Below, piece after piece: positions 36,160-47,061 of a DNA stretch of 64,000 nucleotides (within the stretch, counting starts at the first letter, position 1; each line of letters opens with the position of its first letter). Under the pieces are notes generated by a model, which was given only the letters and a program-made list of their open reading frames with translations, made no database searches and was not told where the DNA came from. Both the position numbers and the translations under genes were made by a program. The stretch is from Wenjunlia vitaminophila DSM 41686. GTDB taxonomy: Bacteria; Actinomycetota; Actinomycetes; Streptomycetales; Streptomycetaceae. The stretch lies in contig NZ_KB904724.1 of assembly GCF_000380165.1 (NCBI RefSeq), positions 257-64,256 on the forward strand, in the 5' to 3' direction.

Positions 36160-36890
36160 CGAAGAAGACGTTCGAGGACCGACTGCTCACCGAACTCCAG
36201 ATGGAGGTGGAGCTGGGCCGCGACGACCGGCCGCAGCCGGCCCGCCGCATGGTCACCGCCCGGCGTGCCGGCATGGTACTGGCGGTGTGCGCGGGCATGG
36301 CCGTGGCCGGGGCCGTGTTCCCCGGCTCCACCAGCACCCCCGCCTACGCGGTGGAGAAGAACCCGGACGGTACGGTCACGCTCAGCATCAACGAACTCAT
36401 GCTCCCCATGGAGTCACAGGACCGGCTCGTGGTGGAGCTCCGCCGGGCCGGTCTGGCGGCGGAGATCGACCTCCTCCCGAAGGGGTTCGTGTGCCTGCCG
36501 CGGTCGGGGGACCGGCTGGGCATGATGGAAGTGCGTGTGGACGGGAAGCCGATCGCTGAGTCGATGGCACTGCACCGGGCCGGCGAAGGAACGACCGAGG
36601 GCCCTCCCGCGCCGGACCTGCCGGGCCGCGACGAGGTGACCGCCCGCCCTGCTGAGCCGGACCCGGGCGGCGATGGGTGGCTCGATGACCTTGCCAGGTC
36701 GGCACCGCCGAGCAAGGCGGTGCTGAACCCGGCCGGTCCCCTGATGGACATGTCCCTCACCCTTCGCCGCGGTGACACGCTGGTCATCGAGAACTCCCTG
36801 GTGGAGGGGAACGGACGGTCCGTTTCCTACTACCGGGTCAGTGGGGAGGTCCCGCCCTGCCAGCGGGTGCCCGCGGACACCGTCCGTTAG
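36156..36890 (+). CDS. membrane protein coupled to the sigma factor
   Basis: A 244-residue protein. The first 38 residues are charged and probably cytoplasmic, a membrane helix (AGMVLAVCAGMAVAGAVFPG) follows at about 38-57, and the remaining 185 residues are extracytoplasmic. Its ATGA overlap with the sigma-factor gene and its topology suggest an anti-sigma or sensor role. However, the short N-terminal part lacks the HxxxCxxC zinc motif of ZAS anti-sigma factors. No named family is recognised. The outer part contains two beta-rich segments (TVTLSINELMLPM and DMSLTLRRGDTLVIEN). Confidence 0.7.
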   Translation: MTKKTFEDRLLTELQMEVELGRDDRPQPARRMVTARRAGMVLAVCAGMAVAGAVFPGSTSTPAYAVEKNPDGTVTLSINELMLPMESQDRLVVELRRAGLAAEIDLLPKGFVCLPRSGDRLGMMEVRVDGKPIAESMALHRAGEGTTEGPPAPDLPGRDEVTARPAEPDPGGDGWLDDLARSAPPSKAVLNPAGPLMDMSLTLRRGDTLVIENSLVEGNGRSVSYYRVSGEVPPCQRVPADTVR

Positions 36891-36948
36891 CCCACCGTGG
36901 GTCCGGCCGGTCGCCCACGGGACCGCAGCCGGTGTCGGTGCGGCATGG

Positions 36949-36954
36949 GATGCT
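36949..36954 (+). promoter_or_regulatory. possible -10 box of holA
   Basis: GATGCT, seven bases, then ATG 36962. It keeps the key A and T of TAnnnT but not the first T. Confidence 0.3.
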
Positions 36955-36961
36955 GTGGGGG

Positions 36962-37951
36962 ATGGCCAGGACGACGAAGAAGGACGACCCCCTCGCCCCG
37001 GTGACCCTCGCGGTCGGGCAGGAGGACCTGCTGGTGGACCGGGCCGTCGCCCAGGTGGTGGCGGCGGCCAGGGCCGACGACCCCGACACCGACGTCCGGG
37101 AGCTCACCCCGGACCTGCTGCGGCCCGGCACGCTGGCCGAGTTGACCAGCCCCTCGCTCTTCGCCGAGCGCAAGGTCGTGGTGGTGCGCGCCGCCCAGGA
37201 CGTGGCCGCGGACACCGTCAAGGAGCTGAAGGCGTACCTGACCGACCCGGCAGCGGAGATCACCCTGGTGCTCGCGCACGCCGGCGGGGCGAAGGGCAAG
37301 GGCCTGCTGGACGCGGCGCGCAAGGCCGGGGCGCGCGAGGTGCCCTGCCCGAAGATGACCAAGCCGGCCGAGCGGCTGGGGTTCGTGCGGACGGAGTTCC
37401 GCGCCGCCGGGCGCTCGGTCACCGAGGAGGCGTGCCGGGCGCTGGTGGACGCCATCGGCAGCGACCTGCGCGAGCTGGCCAGCGCCTGTGGGCAACTCGC
37501 CGCCGATGTCGAGGGCACCATCGACGAGGCCGTGGTCGCCCGGTACTACACCGGCAGGGCCGAGGCGTCGAGCTTCACCGTCGCGGACCGGGCGGTGGAG
37601 GGCAGGACCGCCCAGGCACTCGAACAGCTCCGCTGGGCGCTGGCGGTGGGGGTGGCACCGGTCCTGATCACCAGCGCGCTGGCGCAGGGTGTGCGGGCCG
37701 TCGGCAAGCTGGCCACCGCCCCCCGGGGGATGCGGCCGGGCGACCTGGCCCGGGAGCTGGGGATGCCGCCGTGGAAGGTGGACAAGGTGCGGCAGCAGAT
37801 GCGGGGGTGGACCGGCGACGGGCTGGCGGTCGCCCTGCGGGCCGTGGCCGAGGCCGACGAAGCGGTCAAGGGAGCCGGGAGCGACCCCGCGTACGCCCTG
37901 GAGCGGGCCGTGGTCGCGGTGGCGCAGGCAGCCCGTTCCGGCGGTCGTTAG
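36962..37951 (+). CDS. holA: DNA polymerase III delta subunit
   Basis: Clamp-loader subunit that opens the sliding clamp. A 329-residue protein with the delta pattern: VTLAVGQEDLLVDRAVAQVV at the start, LTSPSLFAERKVVVV, and the C-terminal region EASSFTVADRAVEGRTAQALEQLRWAL followed by MPPWKVDKVRQQMRGW. ATG 36962 (MARTTKK) is preferred over the longer frame. It lies between the sigma-factor pair and rpsT, and the holA-rpsT linkage is common in bacteria. Confidence 0.93.
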   Translation: MARTTKKDDPLAPVTLAVGQEDLLVDRAVAQVVAAARADDPDTDVRELTPDLLRPGTLAELTSPSLFAERKVVVVRAAQDVAADTVKELKAYLTDPAAEITLVLAHAGGAKGKGLLDAARKAGAREVPCPKMTKPAERLGFVRTEFRAAGRSVTEEACRALVDAIGSDLRELASACGQLAADVEGTIDEAVVARYYTGRAEASSFTVADRAVEGRTAQALEQLRWALAVGVAPVLITSALAQGVRAVGKLATAPRGMRPGDLARELGMPPWKVDKVRQQMRGWTGDGLAVALRAVAEADEAVKGAGSDPAYALERAVVAVAQAARSGGR

Positions 37952-38111
37952 CGTCCACGTGCCTGCAGGGGCGCACCAGCGTCAGCCCCGGTCCTGCGGG
38001 CGGCTGGTGGTCCCGCCCCGCGGGCCCGCCCGATGCGCACGCCGCCCCGCCCGCTCGTGCACCCGTGCCGGTGACCTCCCCGAACGCCTCCCGGCACCGG
38101 AGGGCGGCGCG

Positions 38112-39005
38112 TCACTGGCTGAGCTTCTTCAGGGTGGCCTCGGTGTCCTTCTTGATGACCGGTGTGATCTCGGAAACCGACTCCTCGCTGGAGGTGTCGA
38201 AGTCGCTCCAGGACATGGTGTACGTCATCCAGCCGTCCCGGACCCCCAGGTACACGGAGCGACTGGTGTTCTCGTCGTTGGGGTCGGGGGTCACCAGGTA
38301 CGCCTTGTCGCCCAGGCCGTCCACCTCCTCGACCTTGTACTTGGTCTCCAGGTGGGCGTAGCTCTCCCAGCGTGCCTCGAACTCCGCCGACGGGTCGGTC
38401 TTCTTGTGCAGCTCCACGTTGATCGACAGGTAGGCGTTCGAGTAGTCCGCGCCCTCCTTCTTCAACGAGAGGTTGCAGGACATGCTGTCCAGCGCCGCGT
38501 GTTCCAGCTCGTCGTGGCTGGGGTCCTCGTCCTCCACCGGGTACTTCTCCTTCATACCCGAGATGTCGGACGCGGCGCAGAGGTTGTCCTTCAACGCGTA
38601 GGCGCCGAGGTCGGCCTCGTCGTCGCCCAGCATCTGGAAACCGACCAGTGCTCCGCCCCACAGCACCGAGGCGATGCCCGCGCCGAGCAGTGCGTACAGC
38701 GCCTTCTTGCCGCCGCCGCCCGCGACCGGTGCCCCCGGGGGGCCGGGCGGCGGGACACCCGGGCCGTAGGGCCCCGGCTGGCCGGTGGGCGGCTGCGCGT
38801 AGGGGTTGGGGCCGCCGGGCGGGGCGGGCTGCGGCTGGATGTAGGGGTTGGGTTGTCCGGTCCCGGTGCCCTGGTAGGACTGGGGCCCGGGCTGTCCGGG
38901 CACGCCCGGTGGGGTAGCCGGCTGCCCTGGCGGCGGTGGATAGCCGCCCGCGCTCTGCGGGTTCGGGTACGGGTACGAACTGGGCTGGTCTGGGGGCGTG
39001 GACAT
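38112..39005 (-). CDS. Pro-rich single-pass membrane protein
   Basis: A 297-residue protein. Residues 1-95 are Pro/Gly/Gln/Tyr-rich and probably a disordered cytoplasmic tail. A membrane helix follows at about 100-120 (ALYALLGAGIASVLWGGALVGF). The outer domain of about 175 residues has two cysteines (LCAAS and MSCNLSL) likely to be disulphide-bonded, and the layout resembles actinobacterial DUF3558-like surface domains, though I cannot confirm it. The ATG is six bases after TAGGGT, the leaderless arrangement. Function unknown. Confidence 0.65.
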   Translation of the reverse strand: MSTPPDQPSSYPYPNPQSAGGYPPPPGQPATPPGVPGQPGPQSYQGTGTGQPNPYIQPQPAPPGGPNPYAQPPTGQPGPYGPGVPPPGPPGAPVAGGGGKKALYALLGAGIASVLWGGALVGFQMLGDDEADLGAYALKDNLCAASDISGMKEKYPVEDEDPSHDELEHAALDSMSCNLSLKKEGADYSNAYLSINVELHKKTDPSAEFEARWESYAHLETKYKVEEVDGLGDKAYLVTPDPNDENTSRSVYLGVRDGWMTYTMSWSDFDTSSEESVSEITPVIKKDTEATLKKLSQ

Positions 39006-39011
39006 GGCGCG

Positions 39012-39017
39012 ACCCTA
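39012..39017 (-). promoter_or_regulatory. -10 box for the Pro-rich membrane protein gene
   Basis: TAGGGT on the minus strand, six bases before the ATG. The long palindrome at 39032-39091 begins 15 bases further upstream and covers the expected -35. Confidence 0.5.
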
Positions 39018-39031
39018 CCCAACACGCCAAC

Positions 39032-39091
39032 AACCCCGCCCGGCTGGTGGGTAATCGTTCCAGAACGATTACCCACCAGCCGGGCGGGGTT
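39032..39091. repeat. 60-bp near-perfect palindrome
   Basis: A 29-bp perfect inverted repeat (39032-39060 with 39063-39091) around a two-base centre (CA). The outer part is GC-rich and the inner part holds the AT-richer GTAATCGTTC. It lies between rpsT and the Pro-rich gene, both read leftward. It could be a terminator for rpsT read-through, a very strong operator, or a small palindromic repeat element. Confidence 0.85.
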
Positions 39092-39296
39092 CCGCGGGTC
39101 CTGGCGGGCCGGACCGAGGAGATCCGGGCCGCCGACCCTCCGTCGCGTGAGGCGCCGCACCCGCGTGGCGAACGTCGGCCGCGTGCGGCGTCCAGGGCTG
39201 GACCGGGGCGGGTGAGAGGGACCGCGGGTTCCGTTCCAGCGATCCGGGGTCGCGGCACGCCGGCCGTGGGCCCGGAGGACGGGACGAGGAAGCGGG

Positions 39297-39563
39297 TCAG
39301 CCCTTGAGGGTGGCGACCCGGTGGGCGAGGGCCGACTTCTTGTTGGCCGCGCTGTTCTTGTGGATGACGCCCTTGCTGGCGGCCTTGTCGAGCTTCCGCG
39401 AAGCCTCGCTGGCCAGCGCCGTGGCCTTCTCGAGGTCGCCGGCCTCCACGGCCTCACGGGTCTTGCGGATCGCGGTCTTCAGCGAGGACTTGACCGCCTT
39501 GTTCCGCTGCCGCGCCTTCTCGTTCGTCTTGATCCGCTTGATCTGGGACTTGATGTTCGCCAC
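39297..39563 (-). CDS. rpsT: 30S ribosomal protein S20
   Basis: An 88-residue bS20 that binds 16S rRNA early in assembly. [30 protein letters not shown] is diagnostic, as is [25 protein letters not shown] context before the ATG (reverse strand) gives a weak binding site. It is divergent from lepA. A long upstream region with possible TTGGGC/TACCCT boxes near 39838-39867 suggests a leader of about 270 bases. Confidence 0.98.
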   Translation of the reverse strand: MANIKSQIKRIKTNEKARQRNKAVKSSLKTAIRKTREAVEAGDLEKATALASEASRKLDKAASKGVIHKNSAANKKSALAHRVATLKG

Positions 39564-40056
39564 GAAAGAGCCTCTGAGTGGGTCGGGAACCTGTTGTGCC
39601 TGCTGGCGGGTGGTGCTCGGCCGACTTCGCGGGTCACGCGGCGCGGGTCACGGGTGCCGGGTGCACAGTGCGGGCGAGCGGTGTCGAACCACGCAGTGCG
39701 CTACCGAGCGTCGTGGACCAGGCAGCGTGGGGCCACGCGTCGAGGGCCGTCCGGCGCGGTCGTGCTGGGCAGTGGTACTGCCTGGCAGGAACGGCGCCGG
39801 GCGCGTCGCGGAAACAGGCGCGATGCGCAGTGGAACAGGGTACCAGCAGGCCGGATGACCGCCCAAAACGCCCCGGGTGGGCGGTGGGCTCGGATGGCGC
39901 CCGGCCGGCAGCGCGCCCGCGGGGGGCCGTCGCCGCCCGGGCTCGTGGGACTATGGGAACGACGAACCGATCAGACCGCGCCGTCCGCCATGTCCGCCGC
40001 TCCCGGCCCAGGGGGCGGCAGCCCGGGCGGCGGACCGAACAGAATCTGGACACCGC
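39564..40056. other. divergent rpsT-lepA intergenic region
   Basis: About 490 bases without a convincing gene. On the minus strand TACCCT at 39838-39843, with TTGGGC 18 bases further upstream, is a possible rpsT promoter. I see no clear lepA promoter or binding site. Open frames crossing it lack family signals. Confidence 0.3.
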
Positions 40057-41931
40057 GTGCCCGCGACCTCCACCCATGTGCCGGAGCCGAGCCGTACCGA
40101 GCCGGCTCTGATTCGCAACTTCTGCATCATCGCGCACATCGACCACGGCAAGTCCACGCTCGCCGACCGGATGCTCCAGCTCACCGGCGTGGTCGACCAG
40201 CGCCAGATGCGTGCACAGTACCTGGACCGCATGGACATCGAGCGGGAGCGCGGCATCACGATCAAGTCCCAGGCGGTGCGGCTGCCCTGGGCGCCCACCC
40301 AGGGGGCGTCCGCGGGCACCACGCACATCCTGAACATGATCGACACCCCGGGGCACGTCGACTTCACCTACGAGGTCTCCCGCTCCCTCGCGGCCTGCGA
40401 GGGGACGATCCTGCTGGTGGACGCGGCCCAGGGGATCGAGGCCCAGACCCTGGCCAACCTCTACCTGGCCTTGGAGAACGACCTCACCATCATCCCGGTG
40501 CTGAACAAGATCGACCTTCCCGCGGCCCAGCCGGAGAAGTACGCCGCCGAGCTGGCCCACATCATCGGCTGCGATCCGGGTGACGTCCTCAAGGTCAGCG
40601 CGAAGACGGGCGAGGGCGTCAGCGAGCTGTTGGACGTGGTGGTGGAGCAGGTCCCGGCGCCGGTGGGCGTGGCCGACGCCCCTGCCCGGGCAATGATCTT
40701 CGACTCGGTCTACGACGCCTACCGCGGCGTGGTCACCTACGTACGGGTCGTGGACGGTCACCTGTCCAAGCGCGAGCGCATCCAGATGATGTCCACGGGG
40801 GCCGCCCACGAGCTGTTGGAGATCGGCGTCATCGCCCCGGAGCCCAAGGCGTCCGACGGCCTCGGCGTCGGCGAGGTGGGTTACCTGATCACCGGGGTGA
40901 AGGACGTGCGCCAGTCCAAGGTCGGCGACACCGTCACCCGGCTCTCCAAGGGCGCCACCGAGCCGCTGGGCGGGTACAAGGACGCCAAGCCCATGGTCTT
41001 CTCCGGGCTCTACCCCCTGGACGGCTCCGACTACCCGCTGCTGCGCGACGCGCTGGACAAGCTCAGGCTCAACGACGCCGCGCTGGCGTACGAACCGGAG
41101 ACCTCCGTGGCGCTCGGCTTCGGCTACCGCTGCGGCTTCCTCGGCCTGCTCCACCTGGAGATCATCCGGGAGCGCCTGGAACGCGAGTTCAACCTGGACC
41201 TGATCGCCACGGCGCCCAACGTGGTCTACCAGGTCCAGATGGAGGACGGCACGGAGCACACCGTCACCAACCCCAGCGAGTTCCCCTCCGGCAAGATCGC
41301 CGCGGTGCACGAGCCGGTGGTGCGGGCCACGGTGCTGGCCCCCAGCGAGTTCATCGGCGCGATCATGGAGCTGTGCCAGGCCCGCCGGGGCACCATGCTG
41401 GGCATGGACTACCTCTCCGAGGACCGGGTGGAGCTGCGGTACACCCTGCCGCTGGCGGAGATCGTCTTCGACTTCTTCGACCAGTTGAAGTCCAAGACCC
41501 GCGGCTACGCCTCACTGGACTACGAACCCACCGGGGAGCAGACGGCCGACCTGGTCAAGGTGGACATCCTGCTGCACGGTGACAAGGTGGACGCGTTCTC
41601 CGCCATCGTGCACAAGGACAAGGCGTACAACTACGGCGTGCAGATGGCCTCCAAGCTGCGGGAGTTGATCCCCAGGCAGCAGTTCGAGGTGCCGATCCAG
41701 GCGGCCATCGGGTCCCGGGTCATCGCCCGCGAGACGGTCCGGGCGATCCGCAAGGACGTGCTCGCGAAGTGCTACGGCGGTGACATCTCCCGCAAGCGCA
41801 AGCTGCTGGAGAAGCAGAAGGAGGGCAAGAAGCGGATGAAGGTGGTGGGCCGCGTGGAGGTCCCGCAGGAGGCGTTCATCGCCGCCCTGTCCACCGACTC
41901 CGACGGCTCCGAGAGCAAGGGCCGCAAGTAG
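40057..41931 (+). CDS. lepA: elongation factor 4 (LepA)
   Basis: Translational GTPase that acts on stalled or back-translocating ribosomes. A 624-residue protein: P-loop [23 protein letters not shown] switch [17 protein letters not shown] switch [10 protein letters not shown], and the LepA-specific C-terminal domain ([51 protein letters not shown]). GTG 40057 gives the N-terminus [20 protein letters not shown] seen in actinobacterial LepA; the upstream open frame is low complexity. The Shine-Dalgarno is weak. Confidence 0.97.
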   Translation: MPATSTHVPEPSRTEPALIRNFCIIAHIDHGKSTLADRMLQLTGVVDQRQMRAQYLDRMDIERERGITIKSQAVRLPWAPTQGASAGTTHILNMIDTPGHVDFTYEVSRSLAACEGTILLVDAAQGIEAQTLANLYLALENDLTIIPVLNKIDLPAAQPEKYAAELAHIIGCDPGDVLKVSAKTGEGVSELLDVVVEQVPAPVGVADAPARAMIFDSVYDAYRGVVTYVRVVDGHLSKRERIQMMSTGAAHELLEIGVIAPEPKASDGLGVGEVGYLITGVKDVRQSKVGDTVTRLSKGATEPLGGYKDAKPMVFSGLYPLDGSDYPLLRDALDKLRLNDAALAYEPETSVALGFGYRCGFLGLLHLEIIRERLEREFNLDLIATAPNVVYQVQMEDGTEHTVTNPSEFPSGKIAAVHEPVVRATVLAPSEFIGAIMELCQARRGTMLGMDYLSEDRVELRYTLPLAEIVFDFFDQLKSKTRGYASLDYEPTGEQTADLVKVDILLHGDKVDAFSAIVHKDKAYNYGVQMASKLRELIPRQQFEVPIQAAIGSRVIARETVRAIRKDVLAKCYGGDISRKRKLLEKQKEGKKRMKVVGRVEVPQEAFIAALSTDSDGSESKGRK

Positions 41932-42046
41932 TCGAACCCGCCCCGTGGTCAAAGCCTTACGCACCGGGCCCGGCGCCCGTACCCTGATCACCCTGGCTGT
42001 TGGTTACTGGTGAGTTAAGCCTGGTGTGCGGGCCCCGGAGGTTGAT

Positions 42047-43969
<1,923 letters not shown>

Positions 43970-44045
43970 TCACCCGCCCGGCGCGGCCGTGCCCGGCGGT
44001 CGCCCCGGTACCCCGGTACGCGGGCCGGTTCCCCCAGCGGTGCGG

Positions 44046-44051
44046 GACAAT
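44046..44051 (+). promoter_or_regulatory. possible -10 box of hemW
   Basis: GACAAT, six bases, then ATG 44058. It keeps the A and T of TAnnnT at leaderless spacing. Confidence 0.3.
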
Positions 44052-44057
44052 GGGGAC

Positions 44058-45290
44058 ATGCCCTCCGCACTCCCCGACGGCGAGCCGGTCCCCCCGGACG
44101 GTGCGCTGCCCGCATCCGCGCTGGACGGAGCCGGGACCCGCCCGCTCGGCTTCTACCTCCACGTCCCGTACTGCGCGACTCGCTGCGGGTACTGCGACTT
44201 CAACACCTACACCGCCGGTGAACTGCGCTCGGCGGACGGGGCCCGGGCCACCCAGGAGGGCTACGCGGACCTCGTCGTCGAGGAGGTCCGCCTGGCCAGG
44301 AAGGTGCTGGGGGACACCGACCGCGAGGTCAGCACGGTCTTCGTCGGCGGCGGCACCCCCACCCTGCTGCCCGCGGCCGACCTCGGGCGGATGCTGCGGG
44401 CGGTCCGGGACGAGTTCGGCCTGGCCCCGGACGCGGAGGTCACCACCGAGGCCAACCCCGAGTCGGTCGACCCCGAGTACCTGGCCGAGTTGCGCGGGCA
44501 CGGGTTCGACCGGATCTCGTTCGGCATGCAGAGCGCCCGTGAGCACGTGCTGCGGGTCCTGGACCGCCGGCACACCCCCGGCCGGCCGCAGCGCTGCGTC
44601 GCCGAGGCCAGGGCGGCCGGGTTCCGGCAGGTCAACCTGGACCTGATCTACGGGACCCCGGGCGAGTCCGACGACGACTGGCGGGCCTCCCTGGACGCGG
44701 CCCTGGGGGCCGCGCCGGACCACGTCTCGGCGTACGCGCTGATCGTCGAGGAGGGCACCGGGCTCGCCCGGCGCATCCACCGCGGGGAGGTCGCCCCCGT
44801 CGACGACGACGTGCACGCCGATCGCTACCTGATCGCCGAGGAGACCCTGACCGCGGCCGGCCTGGCCTGGTACGAGGTCTCCAACTGGGCGGTGGACGCC
44901 GCGGCCCGTTGCCGCCACAACGAGCTGTACTGGACCGGAGCCGACTGGTGGGGCGCCGGCCCCGGCGCGCACAGCCACGTCGGCGGGGTCCGCTGGTGGA
45001 ACGTCAAACACCCGGCCGCCTACGCGCAGCGCCTGGACGCCGGCCGCTCACCGGGGGCCGGCCGGGAGGTCCTGACCGACGAGGAGCGCCGCACGGAACG
45101 CGTCCTGCTGGAACTGCGGCTCGCCGACGGCTGCCCGCTGGACCTGCTCACCCCCACGGGGGCTGCCGCCGCCGGGCGCGCCGTCGCCGACGGCCTGCTG
45201 GAACCCGTCCCGTTCCGGGCCGGCCGCGCGGTGCTCACCCTGCGGGGCCGGCTGCTCGCGGACGCGGTGGTGCGGGACCTGGTGGACTGA
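44058..45290 (+). CDS. hemW: radical SAM protein HemW
   Basis: A 410-residue radical SAM enzyme related to HemN. The cluster motif is CATRCGYC (CxxxCxxC); GGGTPTLL, EANPES, RISFGMQS and DLIYGTPGES follow, and CRHNELYW belongs to the HemW-specific region. HemW binds heme and is thought to hand it to target proteins; it is not the coproporphyrinogen oxidase it was once annotated as. ATG 44058 has no clear Shine-Dalgarno. It lies between the acyl-CoA ligase and the convergent DUF3097 gene. Confidence 0.93.
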   Translation: MPSALPDGEPVPPDGALPASALDGAGTRPLGFYLHVPYCATRCGYCDFNTYTAGELRSADGARATQEGYADLVVEEVRLARKVLGDTDREVSTVFVGGGTPTLLPAADLGRMLRAVRDEFGLAPDAEVTTEANPESVDPEYLAELRGHGFDRISFGMQSAREHVLRVLDRRHTPGRPQRCVAEARAAGFRQVNLDLIYGTPGESDDDWRASLDAALGAAPDHVSAYALIVEEGTGLARRIHRGEVAPVDDDVHADRYLIAEETLTAAGLAWYEVSNWAVDAAARCRHNELYWTGADWWGAGPGAHSHVGGVRWWNVKHPAAYAQRLDAGRSPGAGREVLTDEERRTERVLLELRLADGCPLDLLTPTGAAAAGRAVADGLLEPVPFRAGRAVLTLRGRLLADAVVRDLVD

Positions 45291-45316
45291 CACCGGCGCC
45301 ATGGTCCGGGCCCGGG

Positions 45317-46144
45317 TCAGGCCTCCGCCGTCACGAAGTCGATCAGCTCCTCGACCCGGCCGAGCAACTCCGGTCGCAGGTCGCGGTAGGAGTGCACCGC
45401 GCCCAGGATCCGCCGCCAGGCCGCCGGCGGGTCGTCGGGCCAGCCCAGGGCCCGGCAGGTGCCCCGTTTGAAGTCCTGCCCCGGTGGGACGTCCGGCCAC
45501 CGGTCGATCCCGAGCGCCGAGGGTTGCACCGCCGCCCAGACGTCCACGAAGGGGTGTCCCACCACCAGCACGTGCTCCCCGGTGACCCGGGCGGCGATGC
45601 GGGACTCCTTGGAGCCCGGGACGAGGTGGTCGACCAGGACACCGAGCCGGGCGCCGGGGCCCGGGTCGAACCGCCGGACGATCTCGGGGAGGTCATTGAT
45701 CCCCTCGAGGTACTCCACCACCACCCCCTCGATGCGCAGGTCGTCGCCCCAGACGCGTTCCACCAGCTCCGCGTCGTGCCGACCCTCCACGAAGATCCGC
45801 CCCGCCCTGGCCACCCGGGCCCTGGCGCCGGGCACGGCGAGGGAGCCGGACGCGGTGCGTGCGGGCCCCCGCCCGGTCCCCCCGGCCGGCGGCCTGACCA
45901 GGGTGACCACCTGGCCCTCGAGCAGGAAGCCGCGCGGTTCCATGGGGAAGACCCGGTGCTTGCCGAACCTGTCCTCCAGGGTCACGGTCAGTCCCTGGGC
46001 GGTCTTCTCGCAGCGCACCACGGCGCCGCAGAAACCGCTGCTGACCTCCTCCACCACCAGGTCCGGTTCGGCGGGCACCTCGGGCACCTGCTGCCGCCGC
46101 TGCCAGGGCGGGGTCAGGTCCGGGTCGTAGCTCCTGCTGCGCAT
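45317..46144 (-). CDS. DUF3097 family protein
   Basis: A 275-residue actinobacterial protein of the DUF3097 type; no function is established. After an N-terminal [13 protein letters not shown] it has a small beta domain (about 30-85), then [33 protein letters not shown] and [17 protein letters not shown], a pattern reminiscent of Toprim-type acidic nucleotide-binding domains. ATG 46144 is placed by a TACCGT box six bases upstream; the longer frame overlaps the neighbouring hydrolase. Confidence 0.8.
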   Translation of the reverse strand: MRSRSYDPDLTPPWQRRQQVPEVPAEPDLVVEEVSSGFCGAVVRCEKTAQGLTVTLEDRFGKHRVFPMEPRGFLLEGQVVTLVRPPAGGTGRGPARTASGSLAVPGARARVARAGRIFVEGRHDAELVERVWGDDLRIEGVVVEYLEGINDLPEIVRRFDPGPGARLGVLVDHLVPGSKESRIAARVTGEHVLVVGHPFVDVWAAVQPSALGIDRWPDVPPGQDFKRGTCRALGWPDDPPAAWRRILGAVHSYRDLRPELLGRVEELIDFVTAEA

Positions 46145-46150
46145 GGGAAG

Positions 46151-46156
46151 ACGGTA
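46151..46156 (-). promoter_or_regulatory. -10 box of the DUF3097 gene
   Basis: TACCGT, six bases, then ATG 46144. The gap from the upstream gene's stop is only 26 bases, so this would be an internal promoter. Confidence 0.5.
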
Positions 46157-46170
46157 GTCGCCCGGGGCCG

Positions 46171-46908
46171 TCACGCCGTGCCGAAGCGCCGGGCCAGGGC
46201 GTCGCGCTGGGCCCCGACGAAGGCGGCGTCCACCACCGCGCCGTGGCCCGGTACGTAGACGGCGCCGGGGCCGCCCTCGGCGAGCAGCCGGTCCAGGGCG
46301 GCCGGCCAGCCACCGGGCACCGCGTCGGGACCGGCCTGCGGCGGCCCGGACTCCTCCACCAGGTCGCCGCAGAACACCACGGGCGTGGGGCCGCCGCGCA
46401 CCACCACCGCCAGGTCGTGGTCGGTGTGCCCCGGGCCCGGGTGGACCAGGCGCACGGCCAGCCCGCCCAGGTCCAGCTCCAGCTCGTCGTCCACCAGGTG
46501 GTCGGGCGGGACCAGCGCCCGGACGGCCGCCCGGGCCACCGCGGGATCGACGCCGTACCGCACCGCGTCCGCCGCCAGTTCCTGCGGCACCAGCGCGCCG
46601 ACCAGGCCCCGTTGCCCGTACACCGCCGCCCCGTCCGGGGTGTCGGGACCCGGGCGGAAGGCGGCCGTGCCCAGGCAGTGGTCGAAGTGCCCGTGGGTGA
46701 CGACGACGTGGTCGGCGCCGCGTCCGGTGGCCGCCCGCACCGCCGCGGCCAGGTCCGCCCCCTCCTGGAGGGAGCCGCCGGTGTCGATCACCAGCACCCC
46801 CCGGGCGCCCGCCACCACCCCGACCGTCGCGTCGTGACCGGGCAGCCGGCGCCGTGCCACGGCAGGCCCCAGCGGCTCCCAGCCGCCCTCGTCCCATCCT
46901 GCTGTCAT
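46171..46908 (-). CDS. MBL-fold metallo-hydrolase
   Basis: A 245-residue metallo-beta-lactamase-fold protein. The zinc motif is [11 protein letters not shown] (HxHxDH), with further ligands in [10 protein letters not shown] and in [10 protein letters not shown], and FCGDLVEES between. This is the glyoxalase-II/quorum-lactonase-like class; the substrate is not evident. It is the first gene of a leftward pair with DUF3097. ATG 46908 lies six bases after a TACCGT box, and the much longer open frame to 49302 is an artefact of GC-rich sequence. Confidence 0.85.
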   Translation of the reverse strand: MTAGWDEGGWEPLGPAVARRRLPGHDATVGVVAGARGVLVIDTGGSLQEGADLAAAVRAATGRGADHVVVTHGHFDHCLGTAAFRPGPDTPDGAAVYGQRGLVGALVPQELAADAVRYGVDPAVARAAVRALVPPDHLVDDELELDLGGLAVRLVHPGPGHTDHDLAVVVRGGPTPVVFCGDLVEESGPPQAGPDAVPGGWPAALDRLLAEGGPGAVYVPGHGAVVDAAFVGAQRDALARRFGTA

Positions 46909-46914
46909 ACCGCG

Positions 46915-46920
46915 ACGGTA
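46915..46920 (-). promoter_or_regulatory. -10 box of the metallo-hydrolase gene
   Basis: TACCGT, six bases, then ATG 46908. The same hexamer and spacing serve the next gene downstream. Confidence 0.5.
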
Positions 46921-46975
46921 GTCCGAGCGGCGCCCGATACGGTGTCCGCCATTTCGGAGCGTTGCTACCCGGCCG

Positions 46976-46981
46976 TACACT
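46976..46981 (+). promoter_or_regulatory. -10 box of hrcA-dnaJ
   Basis: TACACT; the predicted start near 46988 places the CIRCE element inside the first transcribed bases. Confidence 0.45.
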
Positions 46982-46994
46982 GGCTCCGGGTCTG

Positions 46995-47021
46995 TTGGCA
47001 CTCGGTTGAGCAGAGTGCCAA
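46995..47021. promoter_or_regulatory. CIRCE element (HrcA operator)
   Basis: TTGGCACTC-N9-GAGTGCCAA, a perfect inverted repeat with the canonical nine-base spacer. It differs from the usual TTAGCACTC/GAGTGCTAA by one symmetrical A-to-G change. It lies 40 bases before the hrcA start, so HrcA autoregulates. Confidence 0.92.
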
Positions 47022-47061
47022 GGCGATTGGTGGTCAAGACCACGGGCTGGAGGTGTGGGCC

